From NCBI GenBank assembly GCA_944385455.1, contig CALWXI010000044.1, positions 1 through 13,091 on the forward strand: DNA of 13,091 nt. The letters run 5' to 3'. Below are positions 5,821 through 12,126 of the stretch, in pieces. The DNA comes from an uncultured Oscillospiraceae bacterium (GTDB taxonomy: Bacteria > Bacillota > Clostridia > Oscillospirales > Oscillospiraceae). The notes beneath the pieces are model-generated. The model did not search any database. It had not been told where the DNA came from and saw only the letters and a list, made by a program, of their open reading frames with translations. Position 1 is the stretch's first letter. Each line of letters starts with the position of its first letter. The position numbers and the translations under genes were made by a program.

Positions 5821-6770
5821 TGGTGCGCCGCGAATTTTCCTTTCCCTCCGCCGACGGCAAAACCGCCGTCCACGCGGCGGAGTGGGTCCCGGAGGCGGCC
5901 GTGCGGGGCGTGGTGCTGATCTCCCACGGCGTGTCCGAATACATCCTGCGCTATGAGCCCCTGGCGGAATTCCTCACCGCCCGGGGCTTCGCCGCCGCGG
6001 GTCACGATCATCTGGGCCACGGCGGCTCCGTGGTCCCCGGCGCTCCCCGGCTCTATTTTGGTCCCCGGGGCAGCTGGGACGCCGTGGTGCGGGATCTCTA
6101 TGCCCGCCGCCGGCTGATCGGCCGGCGGTTCCCCGGCGTGCCGGTGTTCCTGCTGGGCCACTCCATGGGCTCCTTCCTGGCCCGGACCTACCTCATCCAG
6201 TATCCCGGCACCGTCAGCGGCGCCATCCTCATGGGCACCGGCCAGCTGTCCCCGGCCATGCTCTCCGCCGGGCGGGCCGTCACCGCCGGGGAGATCCGCC
6301 GCCTGGGGGAGACGGCCTCCAGCCCCGTGGTGGACCGTCTGGCCTTCGCCGCCTACAACAAGCGCTTCGCCCCCAACCGCACCGGGTTCGACTGGCTCTC
6401 CCGGGACGCGGAGAGCGTGGACCGCTACGTCCGGGACCCCCTGTGCGGCGGCAGCCCCACCGCGGGGCTGTTCCGGGAGATGCTCTCCGGCATGGACTTC
6501 ATGGCCCGCCCCCGAAACCTGCGGCGGATGAACCTGGAAACGCCGGTGTGCTTCCTCTCCGGCGCCATGGACCCGGTGGGCGGCTGCGGCCGGGGCGTGG
6601 CCCGGGCCTTCCGCGCCTTCCGGCGGGCCGGGGCGCGGGACGTGTCCATGAAGCTCTATCCCGGCGCCCGCCACGAGCTTCTCCACGAGGATTGCCGCCG
6701 GGAGGTCTGCGAGGACATCCTCCGGTGGCTGGAGGCCCATCTGCCGAAGGAGGACATCAAAAGCCCATGA
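5820..6770 (+). CDS. Alpha/beta hydrolase, monoacylglycerol-lipase-like
   Basis: Serine hydrolase of 316 aa, probably releasing fatty acid and glycerol (or a glycerol derivative) from mono- or lysoglycerides; substrate inferred only. No signal peptide, so cytoplasmic. The fold is complete: oxyanion-region SHGVSEY (35-41), DHLGHGGS (63-70), nucleophile elbow GHSMG with Ser115 (113-117), acid Asp251 in SGAMDPVG (247-254), and catalytic His285 in GARHELLHE (282-290). A cap region spans about 140-235 and includes NKRFAPNRTGFDWLSRD (180-196), seen in clostridial lysophospholipase-like proteins. ATG at 5820 has AAGGAGG 11 nt upstream, a slightly long spacing. The stop overlaps the start of the next gene (ATGA at 6767-6770), so the two are translationally coupled. 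Divergent from glpK through a mirrored promoter pair, which supports a link to glycerol metabolism. A general esterase role is the main alternative. Confidence 0.9.
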   Translation: MVRREFSFPSADGKTAVHAAEWVPEAAVRGVVLISHGVSEYILRYEPLAEFLTARGFAAAGHDHLGHGGSVVPGAPRLYFGPRGSWDAVVRDLYARRRLIGRRFPGVPVFLLGHSMGSFLARTYLIQYPGTVSGAILMGTGQLSPAMLSAGRAVTAGEIRRLGETASSPVVDRLAFAAYNKRFAPNRTGFDWLSRDAESVDRYVRDPLCGGSPTAGLFREMLSGMDFMARPRNLRRMNLETPVCFLSGAMDPVGGCGRGVARAFRAFRRAGARDVSMKLYPGARHELLHEDCRREVCEDILRWLEAHLPKEDIKSP

Positions 6771-7525
6771 AACAGCAAACCTACTATCTTCTCTGCCTGC
6801 TGGCCCGCTCCGCCGCCTTTTTGTTCCTGTTAGTGTGGGCACTGGCCCGGCCGGAGTCCTTCGACGCCGGACTGGGTCTGGCGGACGCCTTCCGCTTCAC
6901 CCCCACCACCGCGGCGTGGCTGCTGCTGATGGCCTCCATGGTGCCGCGGCTCTTCCCCTCCCGGCTGGAGAGCGCCGGCTCCCAGACGGAGTTCCGCCGC
7001 CGCTTCCGCCCCACCGGCCGCCAGCCCGCCCCCCGGGAGATCCGCCGGGCGGACCGGGGCGCCCTGGGCGTGCTGGCGCTGTGGGCGGCCTTCAATGCCG
7101 TTTTCTACGCCGCCTACCTGGGCGGCATCGTGGACCTGCGGTTCCTGGTGTGCCTGGCGGGGTTCTACGGCGTGTGCGACATCATCTGCATCCTCTTCTT
7201 CTGTCCCTTCCAGGCCTGGATCATGCACAACCGCTGCTGCACCACCTGCCGCATCTACGACTGGGACTACCTGATGCTGTGCACGCCGCTGTTTCTGGTG
7301 CCCGGCATCCCGGCCCAGTCCGCCTGCATCCTCTCCGGCGTCATTTTCCTGCGCTGGGAGATCACGTACCTGCGCCGCCGGGAGCGGTTCTTCGAATCCT
7401 CCAACGAGGCCCTGGGCTGCGCCCGCTGCCAGGGACACCTGTGCCGGTACAAGCGGGCCATCGCCGGGAGCGTGAAGCCCCCCGCCCCGTCCCCCGGACC
7501 GGAAAACGGCGGCTGCCGGCCCTGA
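6767..7525 (+). CDS. Cysteine-rich multi-pass membrane protein, function unknown
   Basis: A 252-aa integral membrane protein that I cannot assign to a named family. Hydrophobic segments lie at about 7-27, 47-62, 98-120, 125-148 and 168-196, so about five membrane spans. Between the fourth and fifth is the striking segment WIMHNRCCTTCRIYDWDY (151-168), with Cys157, Cys158 and Cys161. After the last span is a CARCQGHLC cluster (Cys218, Cys221, Cys226) and a Pro-rich tail (238-252). The two cysteine groups could bind a metal or an iron-sulfur cluster, or be redox active; this is inference. The segment CCTTCRIY followed by N/D-W-D looks familiar to me from uncharacterised clostridial membrane proteins. 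The ATG overlaps the hydrolase stop (ATGA), with AGGAGG 13 nt upstream, so translation is coupled. No terminator is visible in the 11 nt before the converging gene's stop. Confidence 0.85.
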   Translation: MKQQTYYLLCLLARSAAFLFLLVWALARPESFDAGLGLADAFRFTPTTAAWLLLMASMVPRLFPSRLESAGSQTEFRRRFRPTGRQPAPREIRRADRGALGVLALWAAFNAVFYAAYLGGIVDLRFLVCLAGFYGVCDIICILFFCPFQAWIMHNRCCTTCRIYDWDYLMLCTPLFLVPGIPAQSACILSGVIFLRWEITYLRRRERFFESSNEALGCARCQGHLCRYKRAIAGSVKPPAPSPGPENGGCRP

Positions 7526-7536
7526 GCCGGGCATGA

Positions 7537-8094
7537 TCAGCGCGGCAGCTGCCGCTTCCCGCGCCTCAGCAGCGGCGGACGGACGGACTCCGGGTCCCCT
7601 GTCTCCAGCAGCAGCTGCCCCGTGAGGAAGGCATCCGTCCCAAAGGCCCCCAGGGCCGCCCAGGTCAGCCACGGCGGCACCGCCGCCAGCACCGGGGCCA
7701 GCGCCTGCTGCAGCGGCGGCAGACACACCGCCAGCAGCAGCCCCCACGCCGCCGAAAAGGGCAGGCACACCCGCCCGCCCAGGTTCCCGGGCACGCCGCT
7801 GTAATCCCAGAAGCGCACCCCCAGGGCCGCCTCGTACCACCAGTGGACCGCGTACTCCACCGCCGTGGCCGCCGCGCCGCCCCAGAGGGCCATGCCCCAG
7901 AAGCTGTCCGTCAGCTCCGGCGGCAGGCACATCACCGCCAGCACTCCCGCGCCGTACACCGGGCACAGCGGCAGCAGCAGACGGCACCGCCGTCCCCGCC
8001 GTCCCCCGCCGGTGACGGCGGCGAAGCCCTTTTCCAAAAGATACCCCAAAAAGCTGTACGTCCAAAAAAGCCACAGATCCGCCGCCAGCGTCAT
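7537..8094 (-). CDS. CmpB-family (PF06541, ABC-transporter type IV-like) membrane protein
   Basis: Integral membrane protein of 185 aa, with about five or six hydrophobic segments. The conserved features are those of the family annotated as putative ABC-transporter type IV: FWTYSFLGYLLE (10-21), LPLCPVYGAG (41-50), TAVEYAVHWWYE (77-88), then GVRFWDYSGVPGNLGGRVCL (92-111) and FSAAWGLLL (113-121). No ATPase partner is nearby and the biochemical function of the family is not established, so transport is only a label. The tail (166-185) is Arg-rich and cytoplasmic in appearance. ATG at 8094 follows a purine-rich run (AGGGGG and GGGGAGG), the nearest copy being directly against the ATG. An in-frame ATG at 8139 exists but adds an unconserved N-terminus and lies close to the divergent udg promoter. 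No clear promoter of its own is seen. Confidence 0.85.
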   Translation of the reverse strand: MTLAADLWLFWTYSFLGYLLEKGFAAVTGGGRRGRRCRLLLPLCPVYGAGVLAVMCLPPELTDSFWGMALWGGAAATAVEYAVHWWYEAALGVRFWDYSGVPGNLGGRVCLPFSAAWGLLLAVCLPPLQQALAPVLAAVPPWLTWAALGAFGTDAFLTGQLLLETGDPESVRPPLLRRGKRQLPR

Positions 8095-8147
8095 CCTCCC
8101 CTTTCCCCCTCCAGTATGCGCCGGGACGGCGGCGTCCATGCCCGCCG

Positions 8148-8176
8148 TTGCACTCCGGGCGGTTTCGTGGTACAAT
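8148..8176 (+). promoter_or_regulatory. Promoter of the uracil-DNA glycosylase gene
   Basis: TTGCAC (8148-8153), a 17-bp spacer ending in TGG, then TACAAT (8171-8176), an extended -10. The predicted start is near 8183, only about 17 nt before the ATG at 8200, so the leader is essentially the ribosome binding site. Confidence 0.75.
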
Positions 8177-8199
8177 ACCGGGGAAAAGGAGGCGAGTCC

Positions 8200-8766
8200 A
8201 TGTCCGATACCTGGGAGAGCCTGCGGGCGGAGTGCCTGCAGTGCACCGGCTGTCCCCTGCACCAGACCCGCACCCACGTGGTCTTCGGCGACGGCGCCGT
8301 GGACGCCCGCATCCTGCTGGTGGGCGAGGGCCCCGGCCAGACCGAGGACGAGCAGGGCGTCCCCTTCGTGGGCAAGGCGGGGCTGCTGCTGGACGATATG
8401 CTGGAGATCATCGGCCTGGACCGCACCCGGGTCTATGTCGCCAACATCGTCAAATGCCGCCCGCCCAACAACCGCGACCCCCTGGCCCAGGAGCAGGAGG
8501 CCTGCATGGGCTGGCTGCGGCGGCAGACCGCCCTGCTGCGCCCCCAGGTCATCGTCTGTCTGGGCCGCATCGCCGCCAAGGCCATCATCCAGGAGGATTT
8601 CCGCATCTCCAGCCAGCACGGCCGGTGGTTCACCCGAAACGGCGTGCAGATGACCGCCATCTACCATCCCTCCGCCCTGCTGCGGGACGTGTCCAAGCGG
8701 CCGGAGACCTTCGAGGACCTGAAAGCCATCCAGGCCCGGCTCCGGGAGCTGGGCCTCCTGCCCTGA
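8200..8766 (+). CDS. udg: Family-4 uracil-DNA glycosylase with 4Fe-4S cluster
   Basis: Base-excision-repair enzyme of 188 aa that removes uracil from DNA (deaminated cytosine). Family-4 marks are complete: the uracil-binding, water-activating motif GEGPGQTEDEQGVPFVG (42-58), and HPSALLR (156-162) as the DNA-intercalating motif 2. Four cysteines are placed to hold the 4Fe-4S cluster: Cys15 and Cys18 (CTGC), Cys86 (VKCRPPNNRDP) and Cys102 (EACMGW). Length is typical for the minimal form. ATG at 8200 has AAAGGAGG 7 nt upstream and lies just after its own promoter; the longer upstream frame is excluded because it starts before the promoter. Single-gene transcript with a terminator right after the stop. 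The symbol udg is generic for the family. Confidence 0.95.
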   Translation: MSDTWESLRAECLQCTGCPLHQTRTHVVFGDGAVDARILLVGEGPGQTEDEQGVPFVGKAGLLLDDMLEIIGLDRTRVYVANIVKCRPPNNRDPLAQEQEACMGWLRRQTALLRPQVIVCLGRIAAKAIIQEDFRISSQHGRWFTRNGVQMTAIYHPSALLRDVSKRPETFEDLKAIQARLRELGLLP

Positions 8767-8769
8767 GGA

Positions 8770-8799
8770 CCCGGGCCCCGGCGGCCCGGGGCTTTGTTT
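8770..8799 (+). terminator. Terminator of the udg gene
   Basis: CCCGGGCC pairs with GGCCCGGG around a 5-nt loop (8770-8790), followed by GCTTTGTTT. It begins 4 nt after the stop codon. Confidence 0.75.
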
Positions 8800-8806
8800 C
8801 CCTCAC

Positions 8807-8838
8807 TTGTTAACCATTTTTGATTTTATAGTTGACAT
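8807..8838. promoter_or_regulatory. BirA-box-like biotin operator overlapping the bioY -35
   Basis: TTGTTAACC (8807-8815), 14 nt, then AGTTGACAT (8830-8838). The left half matches the Firmicutes BirA half-site exactly. The right half matches the inverted half-site (GGTTAACAA) at 6 of 9 positions, and the 14-nt spacing is standard. The right half contains the -35 TTGACA, so bound BirA-biotinyl-AMP would block RNA polymerase. Confidence 0.75.
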
Positions 8839-8860
8839 TTCCGGGCGGGCCGTGTATGCT
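8832..8860 (+). promoter_or_regulatory. bioY promoter
   Basis: Perfect TTGACA (8832-8837), 17-bp spacer, TATGCT (8855-8860). The predicted start near 8867 gives a leader of about 32 nt. Confidence 0.88.
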
Positions 8861-8898
8861 GGGACGTACCAAATCTGAAAACATGGGAGGTCCTCCGT

Positions 8899-9453
8899 AT
8901 GACATCCTCACAGCCCGCCCTCCGCTTCCGCACGGCGGACATGGCCTACATTGCGCTGTTCGCGGTGCTCATCACCGTGTGCGCCTGGATCTCCATCCCC
9001 CTGGCGGTGCCCTTCACCCTCCAGACCTTCGCCGTCTTTGCCGCGCTGCTGATCCTGGGCGGCCGCCGGGGCACCTGCGCCGTGGGAGTCTATCTGCTGC
9101 TGGGAGCCGTGGGGCTGCCGGTGTTTGCCGGGTTCCGGGGGGGCCTTGGGACGCTGCTGGGCACAACCGGCGGCTACATCGCGGGCTTTCTCTTCTGCGC
9201 GCTGCTGTTCTGGGCCGTCTCCGCCCGGCTGGGCGGGAAGCTGTGGGCCCAGGTGCTGGGGTGCCTTGCGGGCCTTGCGGCCTGCTACGCCTTCGGCACC
9301 GCCTGGTTCCTGATCCTCTATGCCCAAACCAGCGGCCCCATGGGCGTGCTGTCCGCCCTGGGGCTGTGCGTGTTCCCCTTCGTGATTCCGGATCTTGCCA
9401 AGCTGGGCCTGGCCATCCTGCTGTCCCGGCGGGTGAAGGGCTTCCTGCGGTGA
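8899..9453 (+). CDS. bioY: Biotin transporter S-component BioY
   Basis: Membrane-embedded biotin-binding subunit of an energy-coupling-factor (ECF) transporter; 184 aa with six predicted membrane segments. Family marks: VPFTLQTFAVFAALLILGG (37-55), the signature YLLLGAVGLPVFAGFRGG (65-82) continuing to LLGTTGGYIAGF (86-97), and FVIPDLAKLGLAILL (161-175). No EcfA or EcfT gene is beside it, so it probably shares a housekeeping ECF module encoded elsewhere (group II arrangement). ATG at 8899 has GGAGG 9 nt upstream. It is transcribed alone from a strong promoter overlapped by a BirA-box-like operator, so expression should rise when biotin is scarce. A strong bidirectional terminator follows. Confidence 0.96.
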   Translation: MTSSQPALRFRTADMAYIALFAVLITVCAWISIPLAVPFTLQTFAVFAALLILGGRRGTCAVGVYLLLGAVGLPVFAGFRGGLGTLLGTTGGYIAGFLFCALLFWAVSARLGGKLWAQVLGCLAGLAACYAFGTAWFLILYAQTSGPMGVLSALGLCVFPFVIPDLAKLGLAILLSRRVKGFLR

Positions 9454-9470
9454 GGCGGCTCCCGCCGCGC

Positions 9471-9505
9471 AAAAAGCGCCCGGAGCGTGTGCTCCGGGCG
9501 CTTTG
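9471..9505. terminator. Bidirectional terminator between bioY and the GNAT gene
   Basis: AAAGCGCCCGGAGC pairs perfectly with GCTCCGGGCGCTTT over 14 bp with a GTGT loop (9473-9504). Reading leftward it is followed by TTTTT overlapping the stem end, and rightward by CTTTGTCCGCTTTT. It serves bioY (+) and the XRE-GNAT operon (-). Confidence 0.88.
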
Positions 9506-9513
9506 TCCGCTTT

Positions 9514-9996
9514 TCAGAAGGTCAGCCGCATGGCGTACCACACCACGCCGCCGTGGGTGGACGCCGACACCCCCTCCGACCGGAAGCCGAAGCGGGCGTA
9601 ATAGTGCACCAGGGCCTCCTTGCAGGTGAGGACGCAGCCCCGGCGGCCCTGGGCCCGGGCGTCGGCGATGACCCGCTCCAGCACCCGCCCCGCCAGTCCC
9701 CGGCGGCGGTACTCCGGCAGCGTGTTGACGCCGAAGATCATCTGCCAGGCCCCGTCCTCCCGGTGGAGTGATGCGTCGGCATACATCTCGTCCCGCAGTT
9801 CCGGCTCGTCGGACACCATGCCGTTGACGAAGCTCACCACCCGGCCGTCTTCTTCCAGCAGCCAGAAGTGATTGGGGTAGACCGCCAGCCGGGCGGCAAA
9901 ATCCGCCTCCGAGGCGGCCTCCGCCGCCGGAAAGCAGGCCGCCTCGATGTCCGTGACGGTTTTGAGATCCGCCATGGCGGCGGTTCGGATGCGCAA
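9514..9996 (-). CDS. GNAT-family N-acetyltransferase, TTG start
   Basis: Predicted acetyl-CoA-dependent N-acetyltransferase of 160 aa, cytoplasmic; substrate unknown. The acetyl-CoA pyrophosphate loop is GVNTLPEYRRRGLAGR (89-104), matching the family's R-R-x-G-x-G/A pattern. The C-terminal motif LVHYYARFGFRSEG (129-142) supplies the usual tyrosine (Tyr133 or Tyr132) as general acid. The start is the TTG at 9996: AAGGAGG lies exactly 7 nt upstream, and MRIRTA is a typical GNAT beginning, whereas the first ATG (codon 8) is 28 nt from that site. The Shine-Dalgarno overlaps the stop of the XRE-cupin gene, 12 nt upstream, indicating translational coupling. XRE-cupin regulators are often paired with acetyltransferases, so the enzyme may modify the small molecule or stress signal sensed by the regulator; that is inference. 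Confidence 0.92.
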   Translation of the reverse strand: MRIRTAAMADLKTVTDIEAACFPAAEAASEADFAARLAVYPNHFWLLEEDGRVVSFVNGMVSDEPELRDEMYADASLHREDGAWQMIFGVNTLPEYRRRGLAGRVLERVIADARAQGRRGCVLTCKEALVHYYARFGFRSEGVSASTHGGVVWYAMRLTF

Positions 9997-10008
9997 AGGG
10001 ATCCCTCC

Positions 10009-10563
10009 TTATTTCAGATACTGATAACACAACAGCAGCCGCGCCGTGGAGTTGGTCATGTTCTCGAACCGGTAGGGCCGGTCCGCCGCAAAGCGCAGGG
10101 CATCCCGCTCCAGCAGCTGGAATTCCTGCTCCTCCGCCCACAGCGCCACTGTTCCCGCCACCAGCGTGGCGTGGCACACGCATCCCGCCGGCGACGGCTC
10201 CGGGCAGTACCGGGCGCTGATGTACAGGTCCAGAAAGAACGTCTCCTGCCGGGTGACGTCGTCATAGGGGAAGGAGGGCCGCAGCACCGCCTTCCCGCCG
10301 TCCAGCCGGGCGGGCCTGTTGTCCAGCTCCCGGGAGAGGAGCAGGGACTCGAAGTCGTCGTTTTCCAGCAGCACCTCCGCCGGCACCTTCAGCGCCGAGG
10401 CGATCTTGCCCAGGATCGCCACGGAGGGGTTGGCCTCCCCCCGCTCGATCTGTCCCAGCATGCTGCGGGAGACACCGGCGATGGCCGCCGTCCGCTCCAT
10501 GCTCAGCTTCTTGCTCTTGCGGATGCGCTTGATGTTCTCCGCCACCGCCCGGTTCAGTTCCAT
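10009..10563 (-). CDS. XRE-family regulator with C-terminal cupin domain
   Basis: Transcription regulator of 184 aa. The N-terminal helix-turn-helix (about 9-64) includes SMERTAAIAGVSRSMLGQIE (21-40) and RGEANPSVAILGKIA, the classical HTH_3 pattern. A linker (65-100) leads to a small cupin barrel (about 105-184) that in this family binds a small ligand or metal; the usual cupin histidines are sparse here, with only His131 in the barrel, so metal binding is doubtful. ATG at 10563 has GGGAG 7 nt upstream. First gene of a two-gene operon with the GNAT acetyltransferase, under a strong promoter. A near-palindrome, TCAATATATTCA, in the leader could be an autoregulatory site, weakly supported. Confidence 0.93.
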   Translation of the reverse strand: MELNRAVAENIKRIRKSKKLSMERTAAIAGVSRSMLGQIERGEANPSVAILGKIASALKVPAEVLLENDDFESLLLSRELDNRPARLDGGKAVLRPSFPYDDVTRQETFFLDLYISARYCPEPSPAGCVCHATLVAGTVALWAEEQEFQLLERDALRFAADRPYRFENMTNSTARLLLCYQYLK

Positions 10564-10608
10564 GGCCGCTCTCCCAAAACAGTGAATATATTGACCGAAT
10601 TCCTTTCT

Positions 10609-10637
10609 ATAATAGGAGATCCGGCAGTTTTTGTCAA
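10609..10637 (-). promoter_or_regulatory. Promoter of the XRE-GNAT operon
   Basis: Minus-strand TTGACA (10637-10632), 17-bp spacer, TATTAT (10614-10609). The predicted start near 10602 gives a leader of about 39 nt. The -35 lies only 5 nt past the hairpin that follows cysS. Confidence 0.87.
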
Positions 10638-10642
10638 TAGGA

Positions 10643-10675
10643 AGCCCCCGGCCGTTCCGGCCGGGGGCTCTGCTT
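10643..10675. terminator. Perfect 12-bp hairpin after cysS, T-tract on plus strand
   Basis: AGCCCCCGGCCG pairs with CGGCCGGGGGCT around a 3-nt loop (10643-10669). Reading with cysS (leftward) it is followed by TCCTATTG, a poor U-tract. Reading rightward it is followed by CTGCTTTTT, which fits a terminator better, but no rightward gene ends here. It very likely ends the cysE-cysS transcript, as the only hairpin before the XRE promoter. Confidence 0.7.
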
Positions 10676-10676
10676 T

Positions 10677-12125
10677 TTACACTCTCTTCCAGCTTGCGCC
10701 GTCCTTGGTGTCGGTGATCTCGATGCCCTGCTGCCTGAGCTCGTCGCGGATGCGGTCCGCCTCGGCGAAGTTTTTGGCCTTCTTGGCCTCATAGCGCCGC
10801 AGCACCAGCGCGTCCACGGCGGGATCGCCTTCGCCGGTGACGGTGTAGCCCCCCGCGGTCTGGCTGGCCTTGGCTTTGGCGTCCTCCGCCCGTCTGGCCG
10901 CCGCCTTCTCCAGAAGGCTCAGGGAGAGCACCCGGTCGAAGTCGGCGATGATCGCCAGCTTGGTGGCGTCGCTGGTCGGTGCCTTGAGCGCGTCGAACAC
11001 CGCCGTGACGCCCATGGAGGTGTTGAGGTCGTTGCCCATCTGCTGGAGGAACCTGGCCCTGTATTCCTCGAACACCGCCTGGTCCACTTCGCCGTCCCCG
11101 GGCTTCAGCGCCGCGATGCGGCCGATGAGCTTCTGGTAGGCCGCCACGGCGTTGTCCAGGTTCTCCCAGGTGAACACCAGCGCCTTGCGGTAGTGGCTCT
11201 GGAGGCAGAAGTACCGGTAGGCCAGGGGATCGTACCCCTTCTCCTCCAGCAGCGGCACCGTGAGGAACTCGCCCTTGGACTTGGACATCTTGCCGTCGTT
11301 GGTGTTGAGATGGGCCACGTGGAACCAGTGGCCGCACCAGGGATGGCCCAGGTAGCTTTCGGACTGGGCAATCTCATTGGTGTGGTGGGGGAAGGCGTTG
11401 TCCACGCCGCCGCAGTGCAGGTCCAGATACTCGCCGTTGTACTTCAGGGAGATGCCGGAGCACTCGATGTGCCAGCCGGGGTAGCCCACACCCCAGGGAG
11501 AGTCCCACTTGAGGGCCTGGTCCTCGAACTTGCTCTTGGTGAACCAGAGGACGAAGCCGTTCTTGTTGCGCTTGCTGGGGTCCTCCTCCACGCCCTCCCG
11601 GACGCCCACGGCCAGGTCCTCCTCGTCGTGATCGTTGAACACATAGTAGCGGCTGAGCCTGGAGGTGTCGAAATACACGTTGCCGCCGGCCAGGTACGCA
11701 TAGCCGGTCTCCACCAGCCGGGAGACGATGGCGATATACTCGCCGATGCAGCCGGTGGCGGGCTGGACCACGTCGGGCCGTCTGATGTTCAGCCTGCGGC
11801 AGTCATCGAAGAAGGCGTCGGTGTAGAACTTCGCGATCTCCATGACGGTCTTGTGCTCCCGGCGGGCGCCCTTGAGCATCTTGTCCTCGCCGGTGTCCGC
11901 GTCGGAGCTGAGATGGCCCACGTCGGTGATGTTCATGACGCGGTTGACGTCGTACCCGGCGTAGCGCAGGTACTTCTCCAGCACATCCTCCATGATATAG
12001 CTGCGCAGATTGCCGATGTGGGCGAAGTGGTACACCGTGGGGCCGCAGGTGTACATCTCCACCCGGCCGGGGGTGTGGGTCTTGAATTCCTCTTTTCGAT
12101 GGGTGGCGGAGTTGTAAAGATACAT
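10677..12125 (-). CDS. cysS: Cysteinyl-tRNA synthetase
   Basis: Class I aminoacyl-tRNA synthetase, cytoplasmic, charging tRNA-Cys; 482 aa, usual length. HIGH-type motif HIGN (36-39) in VYHFAHIGNL. KMSKS is exact (279-283). Zinc ligands that select cysteine: Cys27 (YTCGPT), Cys222 (HIECSG), His247 and Glu251 (HHTNEIAQSE). The DALR/anticodon-stem region spans about 345-410. The C-terminal AEADRIRDEL (454-463) and GIEITDTKDGASWK (467-480) are typical of the family. ATG at 12125 follows the cysE stop with a single base between (TGA-C-ATG), with AAGGA about 10 nt upstream, so it is translationally coupled to cysE. It has no promoter of its own; both genes are under the T-box leader. Gene order T-box, cysE, cysS matches the Bacillus arrangement. 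Confidence 0.98.
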   Translation of the reverse strand: MYLYNSATHRKEEFKTHTPGRVEMYTCGPTVYHFAHIGNLRSYIMEDVLEKYLRYAGYDVNRVMNITDVGHLSSDADTGEDKMLKGARREHKTVMEIAKFYTDAFFDDCRRLNIRRPDVVQPATGCIGEYIAIVSRLVETGYAYLAGGNVYFDTSRLSRYYVFNDHDEEDLAVGVREGVEEDPSKRNKNGFVLWFTKSKFEDQALKWDSPWGVGYPGWHIECSGISLKYNGEYLDLHCGGVDNAFPHHTNEIAQSESYLGHPWCGHWFHVAHLNTNDGKMSKSKGEFLTVPLLEEKGYDPLAYRYFCLQSHYRKALVFTWENLDNAVAAYQKLIGRIAALKPGDGEVDQAVFEEYRARFLQQMGNDLNTSMGVTAVFDALKAPTSDATKLAIIADFDRVLSLSLLEKAAARRAEDAKAKASQTAGGYTVTGEGDPAVDALVLRRYEAKKAKNFAEADRIRDELRQQGIEITDTKDGASWKRV

Positions 12126-12126
12126 G

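Noticed and set aside
7526..7560. GCGGCAGCTGCCGC as a terminator between the converging membrane-protein genes
   Set aside because: It lies inside the end of the CmpB-family coding sequence, has almost no loop and no T-tract on either side.
8095..8139. Upstream ATG at 8139 for the CmpB-family gene
   Set aside because: It would add 15 residues with no family resemblance; the conserved N-terminus begins right after the ATG at 8094. The ribosome binding site is not ideal for either, so some doubt remains.
10585..10592. AATATATT palindrome in the XRE leader as an autoregulatory operator
   Set aside because: It is short and AT-rich, so expected by chance in a promoter region. The flanking bases break the symmetry.
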